A stretch of 64,000 nt of DNA, taken from contig NC_059094.1 in NCBI RefSeq assembly GCF_020497125.1, forward strand, positions 4,691,733-4,755,732, read 5' to 3'. The notes below the pieces were generated by a model, which was not told the origin of the DNA, ran no database searches, and was given only the letters and a program-made list of their open reading frames with translations. This stretch comes from Mauremys mutica (lineage: Eukaryota; Chordata; Testudines; Geoemydidae). Below, one piece after another: positions 43,043 to 54,147 of this stretch. The position numbers and the translations under genes are program-made. Within the stretch, counting starts at the first letter, position 1, and each line of letters opens with the position of its first letter.

Positions 43043-43822
43043 GAGACTTGAAGAGCTTGGCTTGTTTAGCCTAATCAAAAGAAGGTTGAGAGGGGATATG
43101 ATTGCTCTTTATAAATATATCAGAGGGATTAATATCAGGGAGGGAGAGGAATTATTTAAGCTTAGTACCAATGTGGACACAAGAACAAATGGGTATAAAC
43201 TGGACACTAGGAAGTTTAGATTTGAAATCAGACGAAGGTTTCTAACCATTAGAGGAGTGAAGTTCTGGAACAGCCTTCCAAGGGGACTAAGTGGGGGCAA
43301 AAGACATATCTGGCTTTAAGACTAAGCTTGATAAGTTTATGGAGGGGATGGTATGATGGGATAGCCTAATTTTGGCAATTAATTTTGGCAATTGATCTTT
43401 GATTATCAGCGGGTAAGTATGCCCAATGGTCTGTGATGGGATGTTAGATGGGACGGGATCTGAGTTACTGCAGAGAATTCTTTCCTGGGTGCTGGCGGGT
43501 GAGTCTTGCCCACATGCTCAGATTTTAACTGATCGCCATATTTGAGGTTGGGAAGGAATTTTCCTCCAGGGCAGATTGGCAGAGGCCTTGGAGGTTTTTC
43601 GCCTTCCTCTGCAGCGTGGGGCATGAGTCGCTTGCTGGAGGATTCTCTGCAGCTTGAGGTCTTCAAACCACAATCTGAAGACTTCAATAACTCAGACATA
43701 GGTTAGGGGTTTGTTGTAGAAGTGGATGGGTAGGATTCTGTGGCCTGCGTTGTGCAGGAGGTCAGACTAGATGATCATAATGGTCCCTTCTGACCTTAGA
43801 ATCTATGAGTCTATGAGTCCCT
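43031..43822 (+). mobile_element. Host CR1 part 3: ORF2 C-terminus and 3' UTR
   Basis: The CR1 protein resumes with SYERRLEELGLFSLIKRRLR, passes through TNGYKLDTRKFRFEIRRRFL and KFWNSLPRG, then breaks. The 3' UTR follows (GGAAGGAATTTTCCTCCAGG near 43551, GTCAGACTAGATGATCATAA near 43761) and ends in AATCTATGAGTCTATGAG at about 43822. Together with 34346-35282 and 38599-38678 it makes one plus-strand CR1 interrupted twice. Confidence 0.9.
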
Positions 43823-45027
43823 CACCAAAGGTTCTTAAGCAAAGTAAGCAGTCATGGGATAAGTGGGAAGGTCCTTTCATGGATTGGTAACTGGTTAAAA
43901 GGTAGGAAACAAAGGGTAGGAATAAATGGTCTGTTTTCAGAATGGAGAAAGGTAAATAGTGGTGTCTATATTGGGGCCAGTCCTATTCAATTTATTCATA
44001 AATGATCTGGAAAAAAGGGTAAACAGTGAGGTGGCAAAATTTGCAGATGATACAAAACCACTCAAGATAGTTAAGTCCCAGGCAGACTTTGAAGAGCTAC
44101 AAAAGGATCTCTCAAAACTGGGTGACTGGGCAACAAAATGGCAGATGAAATTCAACCTTGATAAATGCAAAGTAATGCACTTTGGAAAACATAATCCCAA
44201 CTATACATGGGGTCTAAATTAGCTGTTACCACTCAAGAAAGAGATCTTGGAATCATTGTGGATAGTTCTCTGAAAACATCCACTCAATGTGTAGCGGCAG
44301 TCAAAAAAGCAAACAGAATGTTGGGAATCATTAAGAAAGGAATAGATAAGACAGAAAATATCATATTGTCTCTATGTAAATCCATGGTACATCTTGAAGA
44401 CTGCGTGCAGATGTGGTCGCCCCATCTCAAAAAAGATATACTGGACTCGGAAAAGGTTCAGAAAAGGGTAACAAAAATTATTAGGGGTATGGAATAGCTG
44501 CCATGTGAGGAGAGATTAATAAAACTGTGACTTTTCAGCTTGGAAAAGAGATGACTAAGTGGGGATATGATAGAGATCTATAAAATCATGACTAGTGTGA
44601 AGAAAGTAAATAAGGAAGTGTTATTTACTCCTCATAACACAAGAACTAGGAGCCACCAAATGAAATTAATAGGCAGCAGGTTTAAAACAAACAAAAGGAA
44701 GTATTTTTCACACAATGCACAGTCAACCTGTGAAACTCCTTGCCAGAGGATGTTGTGAAACAAAGACTATAACAAGGTTCAAAAAAGAGCTAGATAAATT
44801 CATGGAGGATAGGTCCATCAATGGCTATTAGCCAGGGAGGGCAGGGATGGTATCCCTTGCCTCTGTTTGCCAGAAGCTGGGAATGGGCGACAGGGGATGG
44901 ATCACTTAATGATTACCTGTTCTGTTCATTCCCTATGGGGCACCTGGCTTTGGCCACTGTAGGAAGACAGGATACTGGGCTAGATGGACTTTTGATCTGA
45001 CCCAGTATGGCCGGCACCGGATGCTTC
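43823..45027 (+). pseudogene. CR1-type LINE (older subfamily), RT C-terminal half and 3' end
   Basis: Encodes [30 protein letters not shown] (catalytic DD retained), WQMKFNLDKCKVMHFGK, TTQERDLGIIVDSSLKTSTQ and the C-terminal VLFTPHNTRTRSHQMKLIG block, with several stops. The 3' UTR ends in GGGCTAGATGGACTTTTGAT and CCCAGTATGGCCGG. This subfamily has a different tail from the ATTCTATG group. Confidence 0.82.
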
Positions 45028-46560
45028 AAAGTGAGTTCTAGTGTGCTGTGGCCCAGTCCCAACTACTGGCAGCCAGGGCATGGGGTGGCGTCCCTGACCA
45101 TCTTGGCTAATGGCCTTTGATGGACGTATCTGTTATATATCCTTGGGGGCAGCCGGTTTAGGAAGAATCACTTGAGGCCAGACAGTAGACGGCTAAAAAA
45201 ACTACCATTTATTTACAGACACAGAGCTCACCTAACCGGCCAAAGCTGGCTGGGCTGTCCCCTAATAATCTAACTCAGTTGCCATAGGAACAAAAATCAT
45301 GACAACCAAATACACAACAGTATCCTCAATGAACTTATCTAATTCTTTTTTTAACCCAGTTATACTTTTGGCCTTCACAACATCTCCTGGTAACAAGTTC
45401 CACAGGTTGACTGTGCGTTGTGTGAAGTACTTCCTTATGTTTGTTTTAAACTTGCTGCCTATTAATTTCATTGGGTGATTCCTGGTTCTTGTGTTATGTG
45501 AATAGGTAAATAGAACTTCCCTATTCACTTTCTCCACACCACTCACAATTTTGTATACATCTATCATATTCTCCCTTAGTCTTTCTTTTCTAAACGGAAC
45601 AGTCCCAGTCTTTTTAATCTCATCTCATATGGAAGCTGTTCCATACCCCTAATCATTTTTGTTGTCTTTCTCTATTCCTTTTCCAATTCTAATATATTTT
45701 TTTGCAGTATTCAAGATGTGGGTGTACCATGGATTTATACAGTGGCATTTGATATTCTCTGTTTTATTATCTATCCCTTTCCTAATGGTTCCTACCATTG
45801 TTAGCTTTTTTGAGTGAGATTGCACACTGAGCAGATGTTTTCAGAGAACTATCCATGATGATTCCAAGATCTTTCTTGTGTGGTAACAGTTCATTCATTT
45901 AGACCCTTCTATTTTATATGTATAGTTGGGATTATTGTTTTCCAATTTGCATTACTTTGCACTTATCAACACTGAATTTCATGTTCCATCTTGTTGCCCA
46001 GTCACCCACTTTAGTGAGATCTCTTTGTAATGCTTCACAGTCTGCTTTGAACTTAACTATCTGAAGTAATTTTGTATTATCTGGAAATTTTGACACCTCA
46101 CTGTTCAACCCCCTTTTAAAGATAATTTATGAATATGTTGAATAGCAAAGGTCCCAGTACAGATCCTTGGGGGACCCCACTATTTATTTCTTTCCATTGT
46201 GAAAACTGATCATTTATTCCTACCCTTTGTTTCCTCTTTTTAAGCAATTACTGGTCCACGAGAGGACCTTCTCTCTTATCCCATGACTGCCTACTTTGCT
46301 TAAAAGCCTTTGGTGAGAGACCTTGTCAAAGGTTTTCTGAAAATCCAAGTACACTATATCCACTGGCTCACGCCAGTCCATATGCTTGTTGAAGCCCTCA
46401 AAGAATTTTAGAACGTTGGCGAGGCGTGATTTCCCTTACAAAAACCATGTTGACTCTTCCCCAACATAACACATCCATCTACATGTCTGATAATTCTATC
46501 TTTACTATACAGAGGCTAATTTAAGTAATATGTTACAGGTTATAGATTAAGGGACAATAG
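45028..46560 (-). pseudogene. CR1-type LINE, same older subfamily, tail-to-tail with the previous copy
   Basis: Minus strand: 3' UTR pieces at 45040-45135, C-terminus [20 protein letters not shown] and [20 protein letters not shown] (45262-45567), and RT text further 5' with many stops. About 155 bp at 45136-45290 (GGCAGCCGGTTTAGGAAGAA and following) do not match and look like a small foreign insertion. The copy continues at 47173 after two DNA transposons. Confidence 0.8.
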
Positions 46561-46935
46561 CATAGGTGCCAACATGGAAAAAAATTAGTGCGTGCTGAGC
46601 ACCCACTGGCATTCCCCTCCCCTCGAGTGCCTCCCATCCACTGGCAGCCCCGATCAACTCTTCCCACACCCTCCCAGTGTCTCCTCGACTGCCACAAATC
46701 AGCTGTTCTGCAGCATGCAGGAGGTGCAGAGGGGGAGGAGTGGGGACATAGCACGCTCAGGGGCGGGAGCAAAACTGGGCAGGAAGAGGTGGGGCGGAGG
46801 TGGGAGCTTGGGGAAAGGGGTGGGGTTGGGGCAGAGTTGGGGGTGGGAAGAGGCAGGGTGGAGGTGAGGGTTGGGGGGAAGGGGCTGGTGGGGGCAGGGC
46901 CTGGGGCAGAGCAGAGGGTTGAGCATCCACAGGGC
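46561..46935 (+). mobile_element. hAT-type remnant inside the CR1
   Basis: CATAGGTGCCAACATGGAAA, then GTGCTGAGCACCCACTGGCA, is the start of a turtle hAT family; GC-rich interior follows and the matching far end (a CCTATG-type terminus) is missing, so it is truncated near 46935. Its 137-aa frames are artefacts. Confidence 0.5.
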
Positions 46936-46982
46936 CCAGAGGAAGCCAGAGCCTGTGGAGAGCAGTTCTACAATTTCATATA

Positions 46983-47170
46983 CACCTCTACCCCGATATA
47001 ACGCCACTCGATATAACACGAATTCGGATATAACATGGTAAAGCAGCGCTCCGGGGGGGCGGGGCTGCGTGCTCTGGTGGATCAAATCAAGTTCAGTATA
47101 ATGCGGTTTCACCTATAATGCGGTAAGATTTTTTGACTCCCGAGGACAGCGTTATATCGAGGTAGAGGTG
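46983..47170. mobile_element. Tigger-like MITE, 188 bp, TA duplication
   Basis: CACCTCTACCCCGATATAAC on the left and GTTATATCGAGGTAGAGGTG on the right form 22-bp inverted repeats with one mismatch; TA flanks both ends (46981-46982, 47171-47172). Internal GATATAACACG-type subrepeats and no coding capacity. Confidence 0.88.
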
Positions 47171-47172
47171 TA

Positions 47173-47395
47173 TTTGAGTTCTTCAAAACTGCTGGGTGAT
47201 TGCCATCTGAATCTGGTGACTTATTACTGTTTAATTTACTAATTTGTTCCAAAACCTCTCCTACTGACAGCTCAGTCTGGGAGAGTTCCTCAGATTTGTC
47301 ACCTCAGTAGAATGGCTTGGGTGTGGGGACCTCTGCTGTGAAGACCAATGCAAAGAATTAATTTAGTTTCTTCACAATGGCCTTGTGTCTGCTAC
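47173..47395 (-). mobile_element. CR1 continuation (part of the 45028-46560 copy)
   Basis: AACTGCTGGGTGATTGCCAT, CAAAACCTCTCCTACTGACA and GTGAAGACCAATGCAAAGAA are antisense CR1 ORF2 linker text, in the position expected upstream of 46560. Confidence 0.65.
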
Positions 47396-48233
47396 AGCCC
47401 CCACCCCTCTGGCAGCATGGAGCCCTGCCCCATCTACTAAGCCTCCCACTGAGCTCCTCCAAACAACACAGACACCCTCTACGTACACAGCATGATGTCA
47501 GGGCACAGATCTCCACTAGTCACAGCTACAGTCCTCAGCTGCAGTCAGTCTCTCTTCTGAGCACCACCCTCCTAGCAGCGCAGACCCCCAACACCCACTT
47601 GTCCCCACACTACTGTAACTAGCACAGGCCAATCTCACCCCCTTCCCTTAAAACAGATATACCTGCCCCAGCAAGGATGCAAAGCAACACATCTCCCTAC
47701 ACTTCTCTCTGCCATTCAGAACTCGGGGTGCAGCAAGATTTCCCAGTTACGCTGTTCCCTGCACACCAGTTCTGGCTCTTGGATTTGCCATGCCCACATT
47801 GACCCATAATTTATAACTTCCAGGTTCAGTTACTGTAACACACTCTCCCTAAGAGCGAAACCATATATCTGTAAACATTGCAATTGGTTCAGAATACAAC
47901 TCAGCGCACTGAGAGCCCAGCACTAGCTTTCCGTTCAATATCATTGTCAGATTCAAGCCCTCATATTCAAAGCCCTTCATGGGAGAGGTCAATTTATCTG
48001 AGGGACCCTCTCATTCTGGGTGATCATGACCTTCCGCAACAGCTGAGTTATACTGAGACAATGGAGCCATCACCTCAAGAGTGAGCATAAGTGACACACT
48101 TTCTCTGTGACTCTTCTTTCGATTCAGGTTCTTATACAGCCCTCATCACTGTAGTATGTGTGCTTTCCAGAAGTGCATTAAGCAATGTGACTATCTATCA
48201 CACATGATGCTCTCTCCCTTTTCTCTTAAAAGT
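47396..48233. other. Unannotated stretch
   Basis: C-rich on the plus strand with no recognised gene or repeat. Confidence 0.4.
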
Positions 48234-48782
48234 AGGGCTGCCAATTAATCGCGGTAAACTCACGCGATTAACTTAAAAAAATTAATCGCGATTAAAAAAA
48301 TTAATTGTAATTAATCGCAGTTTTAATTGCACTCTTAAACAATAGAATGCCAATTGACATTTATAAAATATTTTGGATGTTTTTCTACATTTTCAAATAT
48401 ATTGTAGTCTGCGTTGTAATTGAAATCAAAGTGTGTATTATTTTTATTACAAATATTTGCACCGCAAAAATGATAAATAGTATTTTTCAATTCACCTCAT
48501 ACAAGTACTGTAGTGCAATCTCTTTGTCGTGAAAGTGCAATTTGTAAATGTAGATTTTTTTTATTACATATCTGCACTCAAAAACAAAACAATGTAAAAT
48601 TTCAGAGCCTACAAGTTCTCTCAGTCCTACTTCTTGTTCAGCCAATCGCTAAGACAAACAAGTTTGTTTACATTTACGGGAGATAATGCTGCCTGCTTCT
48701 TATTTACAATGTCACCAGAAAGCGAGAACAGGCATTTGCTTGGCACTTTTGTAGCCAGTATTGCAAGTTATTTACGTGCCAG
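48234..48782 (+). mobile_element. hAT element 5' part (ATTAATCGCG family), truncated
   Basis: Begins AGGGCTGCCAATTAATCGCG with repeated ATTAATCGCGATTAA blocks (subterminal repeats), continues through a long AT-rich leader, and ends with the start of a frame reading MSPESENRHLLGTF near 48709. The far end is lost at the junction with the next element. Confidence 0.7.
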
Positions 48783-48783
48783 A

Positions 48784-49000
48784 CAGGGCTGGCTCCAGCT
48801 TTTTTGCCGCCCCAAGCAGCGAAGAAAAGCAAACAGAAAAACCCGATTGAGCTGCCACCGAAGTGCCACTGAACAGGAAGAGACGGGGTGAAGGACCCGC
48901 CGCTGAATTTCCGCTGACAACTAAAATGGAGCGCTTGAGCTACCGCCGAAGTGCTGCCGAAGACCCATATGAGCCGCCCTATTAACTGACGGAGTGCCAC
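48784..49000 (+). mobile_element. Another hAT-like fragment
   Basis: Opens CAGGGCTGGCTCCAGC and contains TTGCCGCCCCAAGCAGCG, phrases of a turtle hAT family based on CCGCCCCAAGC units. No opposite terminus. Confidence 0.45.
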
Positions 49001-49001
49001 C

Positions 49002-49705
49002 CAGGGGTGAGCTGGAGCCAGTTCGCACCGGTTTGCACAAACCGGTGGTTAAATTTAGAATCGGTTTTAGAACCACTTGTTAACTGTCTTCCCTGCAAGA
49101 GAAGCTTTGATGGGCTCTGGCCGGGAAGCCTGTAATTCCTCCTCCCGGCCGCCAGGGGGTGCTGCGCTGAGGGAGCCATGTGGGCTGCCTCCTGGCCCTG
49201 TTGCTGCTGCTGCTGCTCCTCTGACCTCTGGCCCTGGGGCTCCTGCTGCTGCCTGGTGGGTCCCCGGCTGCGTCCTGCTGCTCCCAGCCCGCCCCCCCCC
49301 GTGTGAGTGTCTGCACCCCTCCCCCGCCTTCCCTGCCCCCAGCCACCCCCTGCCACAGCCCCTGCTGCACCCCGTGCTGCACCCCCTGCCCGCAGCCAGC
49401 CTGTCTGCACCCCCCTGCTCCTGCTACACCCCCTGCCTGCAGCCACCCACAGCCACCCCCTGCCCGCAGCCACCCACAGCCACCCCCTGCCACAGCCCCT
49501 GCTGCACCCCCTGCCTGCAGCCACCCACAGCCACCCCCTGCCCGCAGCCCCTGCTGCACCCCCTGCCCGCAGCCAGCCTGTCTGCACCCTCTGCTCCTGC
49601 TGCAGCCCCTGCCCGCAGCCGCCCACAGCCACCCCCTGCCCCTGCTGCACCCCCTGCCCGCAGCCGCCCACAGCCACCCCCTGCCCGCAGCCGCCCACAG
49701 CCACC
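49002..49705 (+). repeat. Truncated hAT (family of 6226-7334) with internal minisatellite
   Basis: Starts CAGGGGTGAGCTGGAGCC, the left end of the GC-rich hAT family, but lacks the right end. From about 49310 to 49705 it consists of CCCCTGC/CAGCCACCCACAGCC units of about 27 bp and shorter multiples. The ORFs of 263, 213, 211, 153 and 137 aa through it are tandem-repeat artefacts. Confidence 0.7.
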
Positions 49706-49748
49706 ACCCTAGGTAACCCATTCCAGTGCTTCACCACCCTCCTAGTGT
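49706..49748 (-). repeat. 41-bp CR1 scrap repeated 220 bp further on
   Basis: CTAGGTAACCCATTCCAGTG and the bases up to CCTCCTAGTG match 49928-49968 in the adjoining CR1 exactly or nearly so. Confidence 0.7.
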
Positions 49749-49767
49749 TCTGTAGACAGGCCAATTG

Positions 49768-51115
49768 AATCATAGAATCATAGAATCTCAGGGTTGGAAG
49801 GGACCTCAGGAGGTCATCTAGTCCAACCCCCTGCTCAAAGCAGGACCAAACCCAACTAAATCATCCCAGCCAGGGCTTTGTCAAGCCTGACCTTAAAAAC
49901 TTCTAAGGAAGGAGATTCCACTACCTCCCTAGGTAACCCATTCCAGTGCTTCACCACCCTCCTAGTGAAAAAGTTTTTCCTAATGTCCAACCTAAACCTC
50001 CCCCTCTGCAACTTGAGACCATTACTCCTTGTTCTGTCATCTGCTACCACTGAGAACAGTCTAGATCCATCCTCTTTGGAACCCCCTTTCAGGTAGTTGA
50101 AAGCAGCTATCAAATCCCCCCTCATTCTTCTCTTCTGCAGACTAAACAATCTCCGTTCCCTCAGCCTCTTCTCGTAAGTCATGTGCTCCAGCCCCCTAAT
50201 CATTTTTGTTGCCCTCCGCTGGACTCTCTCCAATTTATCCACATCCTTCTTGTAGTGTGGGGCCCAAAACTGGACACAGTACTCCAAATGAGGCCTCACC
50301 AGTGCTGAATAGAGGGGAATGATCACATCCCTCGATCTGCTGGAAATGCCCCTACTTATACAGCCCAAAATGCCATTAGCCTTCTTGGCAACAAGGGCAC
50401 ACTGTTGACTCATATTCAGCTTTTCGTCCACTGTAACCCCTAGGTCCCTTTCTGCAGAACTGCTACCCAGCCATTCGGTCCCTAGTCTGTAGCAGTGCAT
50501 GGGATTCTTCCGTCCTAAGTGCAGGGCTCTGCACTTGTCCTTGTTGAACCTCATCATATTTCTTTTGGCCCAATCCTCTAATTTGTCTAGGTCCCTCTGT
50601 ATCCTATTCCTACCCTCCAGCGTATCAACCACTCCTCCCAGTTTAGTGTCATCTGCAAACTTGCTAAGGGTGCAGTCCACACCATCCTCCAGATCGTTAA
50701 TGAAGATATTGAACAAAACCGGCCCCAGCACCGACCCTTGGGGCACTCCACTTGATACCGGCTGCCAACTAGACATGGAACCATTGATCACTACCCGTTG
50801 AGCCCGACCATCTAGCCAGTTTTCTATCCACCTTACCGTCCATTCATCCAGCCCAGACTTCTTTAACTTGCTGGCAAGAATACTGTGGGAGACTGTATCA
50901 AAAGCTTTGCTAAAGTCCAGAAATAGCACATCCACTGCTTTCCCCTCATCCACAGAGCCGGTTATCTCATCATAGAAGGCAATTAGGTTAGTCAGGCATG
51001 ACTTGCCCTTGGTGAATCCATGCTGACTGTTCCTGATCACTTTCCCCTCCTTTAAGTGGTTCAGAATTGATTCCTTGAGGACCTGTTCCATGATTTTTCC
51101 AGGGACTGAGGTGAG
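49768..51115 (-). mobile_element. Young CR1 LINE 3' half
   Basis: The 3' terminus is at 49768 (AATCATAGAATCATAGAATC as antisense tail). It extends to 51115, where a plus-strand CR1 interrupts it, and 33 more bases of it reappear at 54148-54180. Confidence 0.88.
49856..51091 (-). CDS. CR1 ORF2 C-terminal reverse transcriptase, uninterrupted
   Basis: 411 aa without a stop: [35 protein letters not shown] (motif A), [20 protein letters not shown] (motif B), [12 protein letters not shown] (catalytic DD), [16 protein letters not shown], the [20 protein letters not shown] thumb block, and the CR1 C-terminus [20 protein letters not shown]. The apparent N-terminal Met (MEQVLKE) is internal to ORF2, not a native start. 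It has only about 40% of ORF2 and no endonuclease, so it is not autonomous. Confidence 0.88.
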   Translation of the reverse strand: MEQVLKESILNHLKEGKVIRNSQHGFTKGKSCLTNLIAFYDEITGSVDEGKAVDVLFLDFSKAFDTVSHSILASKLKKSGLDEWTVRWIENWLDGRAQRVVINGSMSSWQPVSSGVPQGSVLGPVLFNIFINDLEDGVDCTLSKFADDTKLGGVVDTLEGRNRIQRDLDKLEDWAKRNMMRFNKDKCRALHLGRKNPMHCYRLGTEWLGSSSAERDLGVTVDEKLNMSQQCALVAKKANGILGCISRGISSRSRDVIIPLYSALVRPHLEYCVQFWAPHYKKDVDKLERVQRRATKMIRGLEHMTYEKRLRERRLFSLQKRRMRGDLIAAFNYLKGGSKEDGSRLFSVVADDRTRSNGLKLQRGRFRLDIRKNFFTRRVVKHWNGLPREVVESPSLEVFKVRLDKALAGMI

Positions 51116-51367
51116 GTACGCTAAGTGCTGCAGTAGGGGGACTGCGCTGGTGAGTATCTGATTGTCTGTTGGGGGGGCAGTTTGGCAGTTTGACTGTGTG
51201 CTTGATTGTTTGATTGCTTGTTTGACCAGTTTGATTTGGGAGTGCTTTGTTCCAGCTGGGCCTGACTGTTATAAAAAGACAGTCAGCTGCGAACCAGCTG
51301 AGCAGCGAACAGCAGAGAGGCAAACAGAAGGAGTTTGCCTGGAGAGAGCTCTTAGAACGAAGAGACC

Positions 51368-52385
51368 ATGGATGCTGAGCAATCCGCCGTTGTGACCTGC
51401 ACAGGATGCGCCATGTTTGTCTTCCTTCCACAGGATAGAAGCGACTTTGTCTGTACAAAGTGCAAGCTGATCTCCATCTTGGAAGAGAAGATTCAAGGTC
51501 TGGAGAAACGAATAACAACCCTGCGTTCCATAAAAGAAAATGAGGATTTCCTGGATAGACGTCAGGATCAGCTTCAGCGGGCACAATGTTCTGAAGATTC
51601 AGAGCAGGCTACGCAGCGGGGACAGAAGGCCAGCGAGGATAATTGGCGGCATGTGACTTACAGAAGGGGAAAGAGTACCAGAAACATCCATGTACCAGAA
51701 ACACAGATACAGGTGAGCAACCGTTTTCATATTCTCTCCACAGGTACTAGTGCAGAGTGGAGTGGATGATACACCTGAGGGAACAGAGCAGAAGGAGACT
51801 CCACTGATTGGAAGGCATGAGATGCACCGTCCTAGGGATGGGGGTTCCACGACCACCACTCCCAAGAGGAGAAGGAGGAGGGTGGTGGTGGTCGGGGACT
51901 CTCTCCTCAGGGGGACTGAGTCATCTATCTGCCGTCCTGACCGGGAAAACCGAGAGGTGTGCTGCTTGCCAGGGGCTAGGATTCACGATGTGACGGAGAG
52001 ACTGCCGAGACTCATCAAGCCCTCGGATCGCTACCCCTTCCTGCTTCTCCACGTGGGCACCAATGATACTGCCAAGAATGACCTTGAGCGCATCACTGCA
52101 GACTACGTGGCTCTGGGAAGAAGGATAAAGGAGTTTGAGGCGCAAGTGGTGTTCTCGTCTATCCTCCCTGTGGCAGGAAAAGGCCAGGGTAGAGACCGTA
52201 GAATCGTGGAAATCAACGAATGGCTACGCAGATGGTGTCGGAGAGAAGGGTTTGGATTCTTTGACCATGGGATGGTCTTCCAAGAAGAAGGATTGCTAGG
52301 CAGAGACGGGCTCCACCTCACGAAGAGAGGGAAGAGCATCTTTGCAAGCAGGCTGGCTAACCTAGTGAGGAGGGCTTTAAACTAG
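51368..52385 (+). pseudogene. CR1 ORF1: zinc-ribbon-like motif, coiled coil and SGNH esterase, frameshifted
   Basis: ORF1 begins at ATG 51368 in a good context (GAGACCATGG). The first frame (134 aa) has CTGCAMF and CTKCKL (two CxxC pairs) and a heptad-rich ISILEEKIQGLEKRITTLR. Around 51740 the frame shifts to that of 51750-52385, which holds the SGNH-type esterase of CR1 ORF1: RRVVVVGDSLLRG (nucleophile Ser), LHVGTNDTAKND (GTND) and GRDGLHLTKRG (DGLHL, Asp and His), ending LVRRALN. The esterase and PHD-like modules are established parts of CR1 ORF1, which acts as the RNA-binding partner of ORF2. One small indel separates the halves. Confidence 0.87.
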
Positions 52386-52429
52386 GTTCACCGGGGGAAG
52401 GAGACCAAAGCCCCGAGGTAAGTGGGGAA

Positions 52430-53464
52430 GTGGGATTCCGGGAGGAAGCACAAGCAGGAGACTGCAAGAGGGGAGGACTCCTGCCTCAGACCGAGAAAGC
52501 GGGACAATCAGCGAGTTATCTTAAGTGCCTATACACAAATGCAAGAAGCCTGGGGAACAAGCAGGGAGAACTAGAAGTCCTGGCACAGTCAGGGAATTAT
52601 GATGTAATTGGAATAACAGAGACTTGGTGGGATAACTCACATGATTGGAGTACTGTCATGGATGGATATAAACTGTTCAGGAAGGACAGGCAGGGCAGAA
52701 AAGGTGGGGGAGTTGCGTTGTATGTAAGAGAGCAGTATGACTGCTCAGACCTCCAGTATGAAACTGCAGAAAAACCTGAGAGTCTCTGGATTAAATTTAG
52801 AAGTATGACTAACAAGGGTAATGTCGTGGTGGGAGTCTGCTACAGACCACCAGACCAGGGGGATGAGGTGGACGAGGCTTTCTTCCAGCAACTAACAGAA
52901 GTTGTTAGATCACAGGCCCTGGTTCTCATGGGTGACTTTAATCACCCCGATATCTGCTGGGAGAGCAATACAGCAGTGCACAGGCAATCCAGGAAGTTTC
53001 TGGAAAGTGTAGGGGACAATTTCCTGGTGCAAGTGCTGGAGGAACCAACTAGGGGAAAAGCTCTTCTTGACCTGCTGCTCACAAACAGGGAAGAAATAGT
53101 AGAGGAAGCAATAGTGGATGGGAACCTGGGAGGCAGTGACCATGAGATGGTCGAGTTCAGGATCCTGACACAAGGAAGAAAGGAGAGCAGTAGAACAGAG
53201 ACCCTGGACTTCAGAAAAGCAGACTTCGACTCCCTCAGGGAACTGATGGGCAAGGTCCCCTGGGAGAATAACATGACGGGGAAAGGAGTCGAGGGAAGCT
53301 GGCTGTATTTTAAAGAAACCTTAATGAGGTTGCAGAACAAACCATCCCGATGTGTAGGAAGAAAAGTAAATATGGCAGGCGACCAGCTTGGCTTAACAGT
53401 GAAATCCTTGCTCATCTTAAACACAAAAAAACAGCTTACAAGAAGTGGAAGATTGGACAAATAA
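52430..53464 (+). pseudogene. CR1 ORF2 endonuclease domain
   Basis: Frame open from upstream of LKCLYTNARSLGNKQGELEV to the linker. APE-type motifs: DVIGITETWWD (Glu), GGGVALYVRE, VCYRPPDQGD, LVLMGDFNHPDICW (Asp/Asn), LGGSDHEMVEF (SDH). After [12 protein letters not shown] the frame is lost around 53334, where GCAGAACAAACC has one G fewer than the related copy at 1002 (GCAGGAACAAACC). No obvious initiator ATG directly at the start; the Met at 52430 is a plausible but not proven start. Confidence 0.87.
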
Positions 53465-54080
53465 CCAGGGAGGAGTATAAAAGTATTGCTCAGGCACGCA
53501 GGAGTGAAATTAGGAAAGCCAAATCATGCTTGGAGTTGCAGCTAGCCGGAGATGTTAGGAGCAACAAGAAGGGTTTCTTCAGATATGTTAGCAACAAGAG
53601 GAAAGTCAAGGAAAGTGTGGGCCCCTTGCTGAATGAGGGAGGGAACCCAGTGACAGAGGATGTGGAGAAAGCTAGTGTACTCAATGCTTTTTTTGCCTCT
53701 GTCTTCACAGACAAGGTCAGCTCCCAGAGAGCTGCACTCTGCAGCTCGGTATGGGGAGGAGGTGACCAGCTCTCTGTGGAGAAAGAAGTAGTTCAGGACT
53801 ATTTAGAAAAGCTGGATGAGCACAAGTCCATGGGGCCGGATGCGCTGCATCCGAGGGTGCTAAAGGAGTTGGCCGATGAGATTGCAGAGCCATTGGCCAT
53901 TATCTTTGAAAAATCATGGCGATCGGGGAAGGTCCCGGATGACTGGAAAAAGGCTAATGTAGTGCCCATCTTTAAAAAAGGGAAGAAGGAAGATCCAGGG
54001 AACTACAGGCCAGTCAGTCTCACCTCAGTCCCTGGAAAAATCATGGAACAGGTCCTCAAGGAATCAATTCTGAACCACTT
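53350..54080 (+). pseudogene. CR1 ORF2 linker and RT N-terminus, truncated by deletion
   Basis: Continuation after the frameshift: [75 protein letters not shown] and [20 protein letters not shown]. It ends SILNHLK at the deletion junction; the following 25 or so residues are 3' UTR read as protein. No catalytic RT residue remains. Confidence 0.87.
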
Positions 54081-54147
54081 AAAGCAGGGGGTTGGACTAG
54101 ATGACCTCCTGAGGTCCCTTCCAACCCTGAGATTCTATGATTCTATG

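Larger units (their letters stand above)
51116..54147 (+). mobile_element. CR1 LINE with 5' UTR, ORF1 and endonuclease but internally deleted RT
   Basis: It inserted into the minus-strand CR1 (host text GAGGTGAG | AGACTGACTGG is rejoined across it, with at most 2-4 bp of duplication). A 5' UTR of about 250 bp with GC-rich internal promoter potential, ORF1 and ORF2 follow. At about 54080 the ORF2 text AACCACTTAAAG is fused directly to the 3' UTR GCAGGGGGTTGGACTAGATG, then the tail GATTCTATGATTCTATG. The deletion removes the catalytic RT. This is the only copy here that reaches the CR1 5' end. Confidence 0.88.

Noticed and set aside
48982..49773. ORFs of 263, 213, 211, 153 and 137 aa
   Set aside because: They translate tandem CCCCTGC/CAGCCACCC units; all frames are open because of the repeat.
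49768..54147. Twin-priming 5' inversion of one CR1
   Set aside because: 33 bp of the minus-strand CR1 reappear collinearly at 54148-54180, so the plus copy is a nested insertion.
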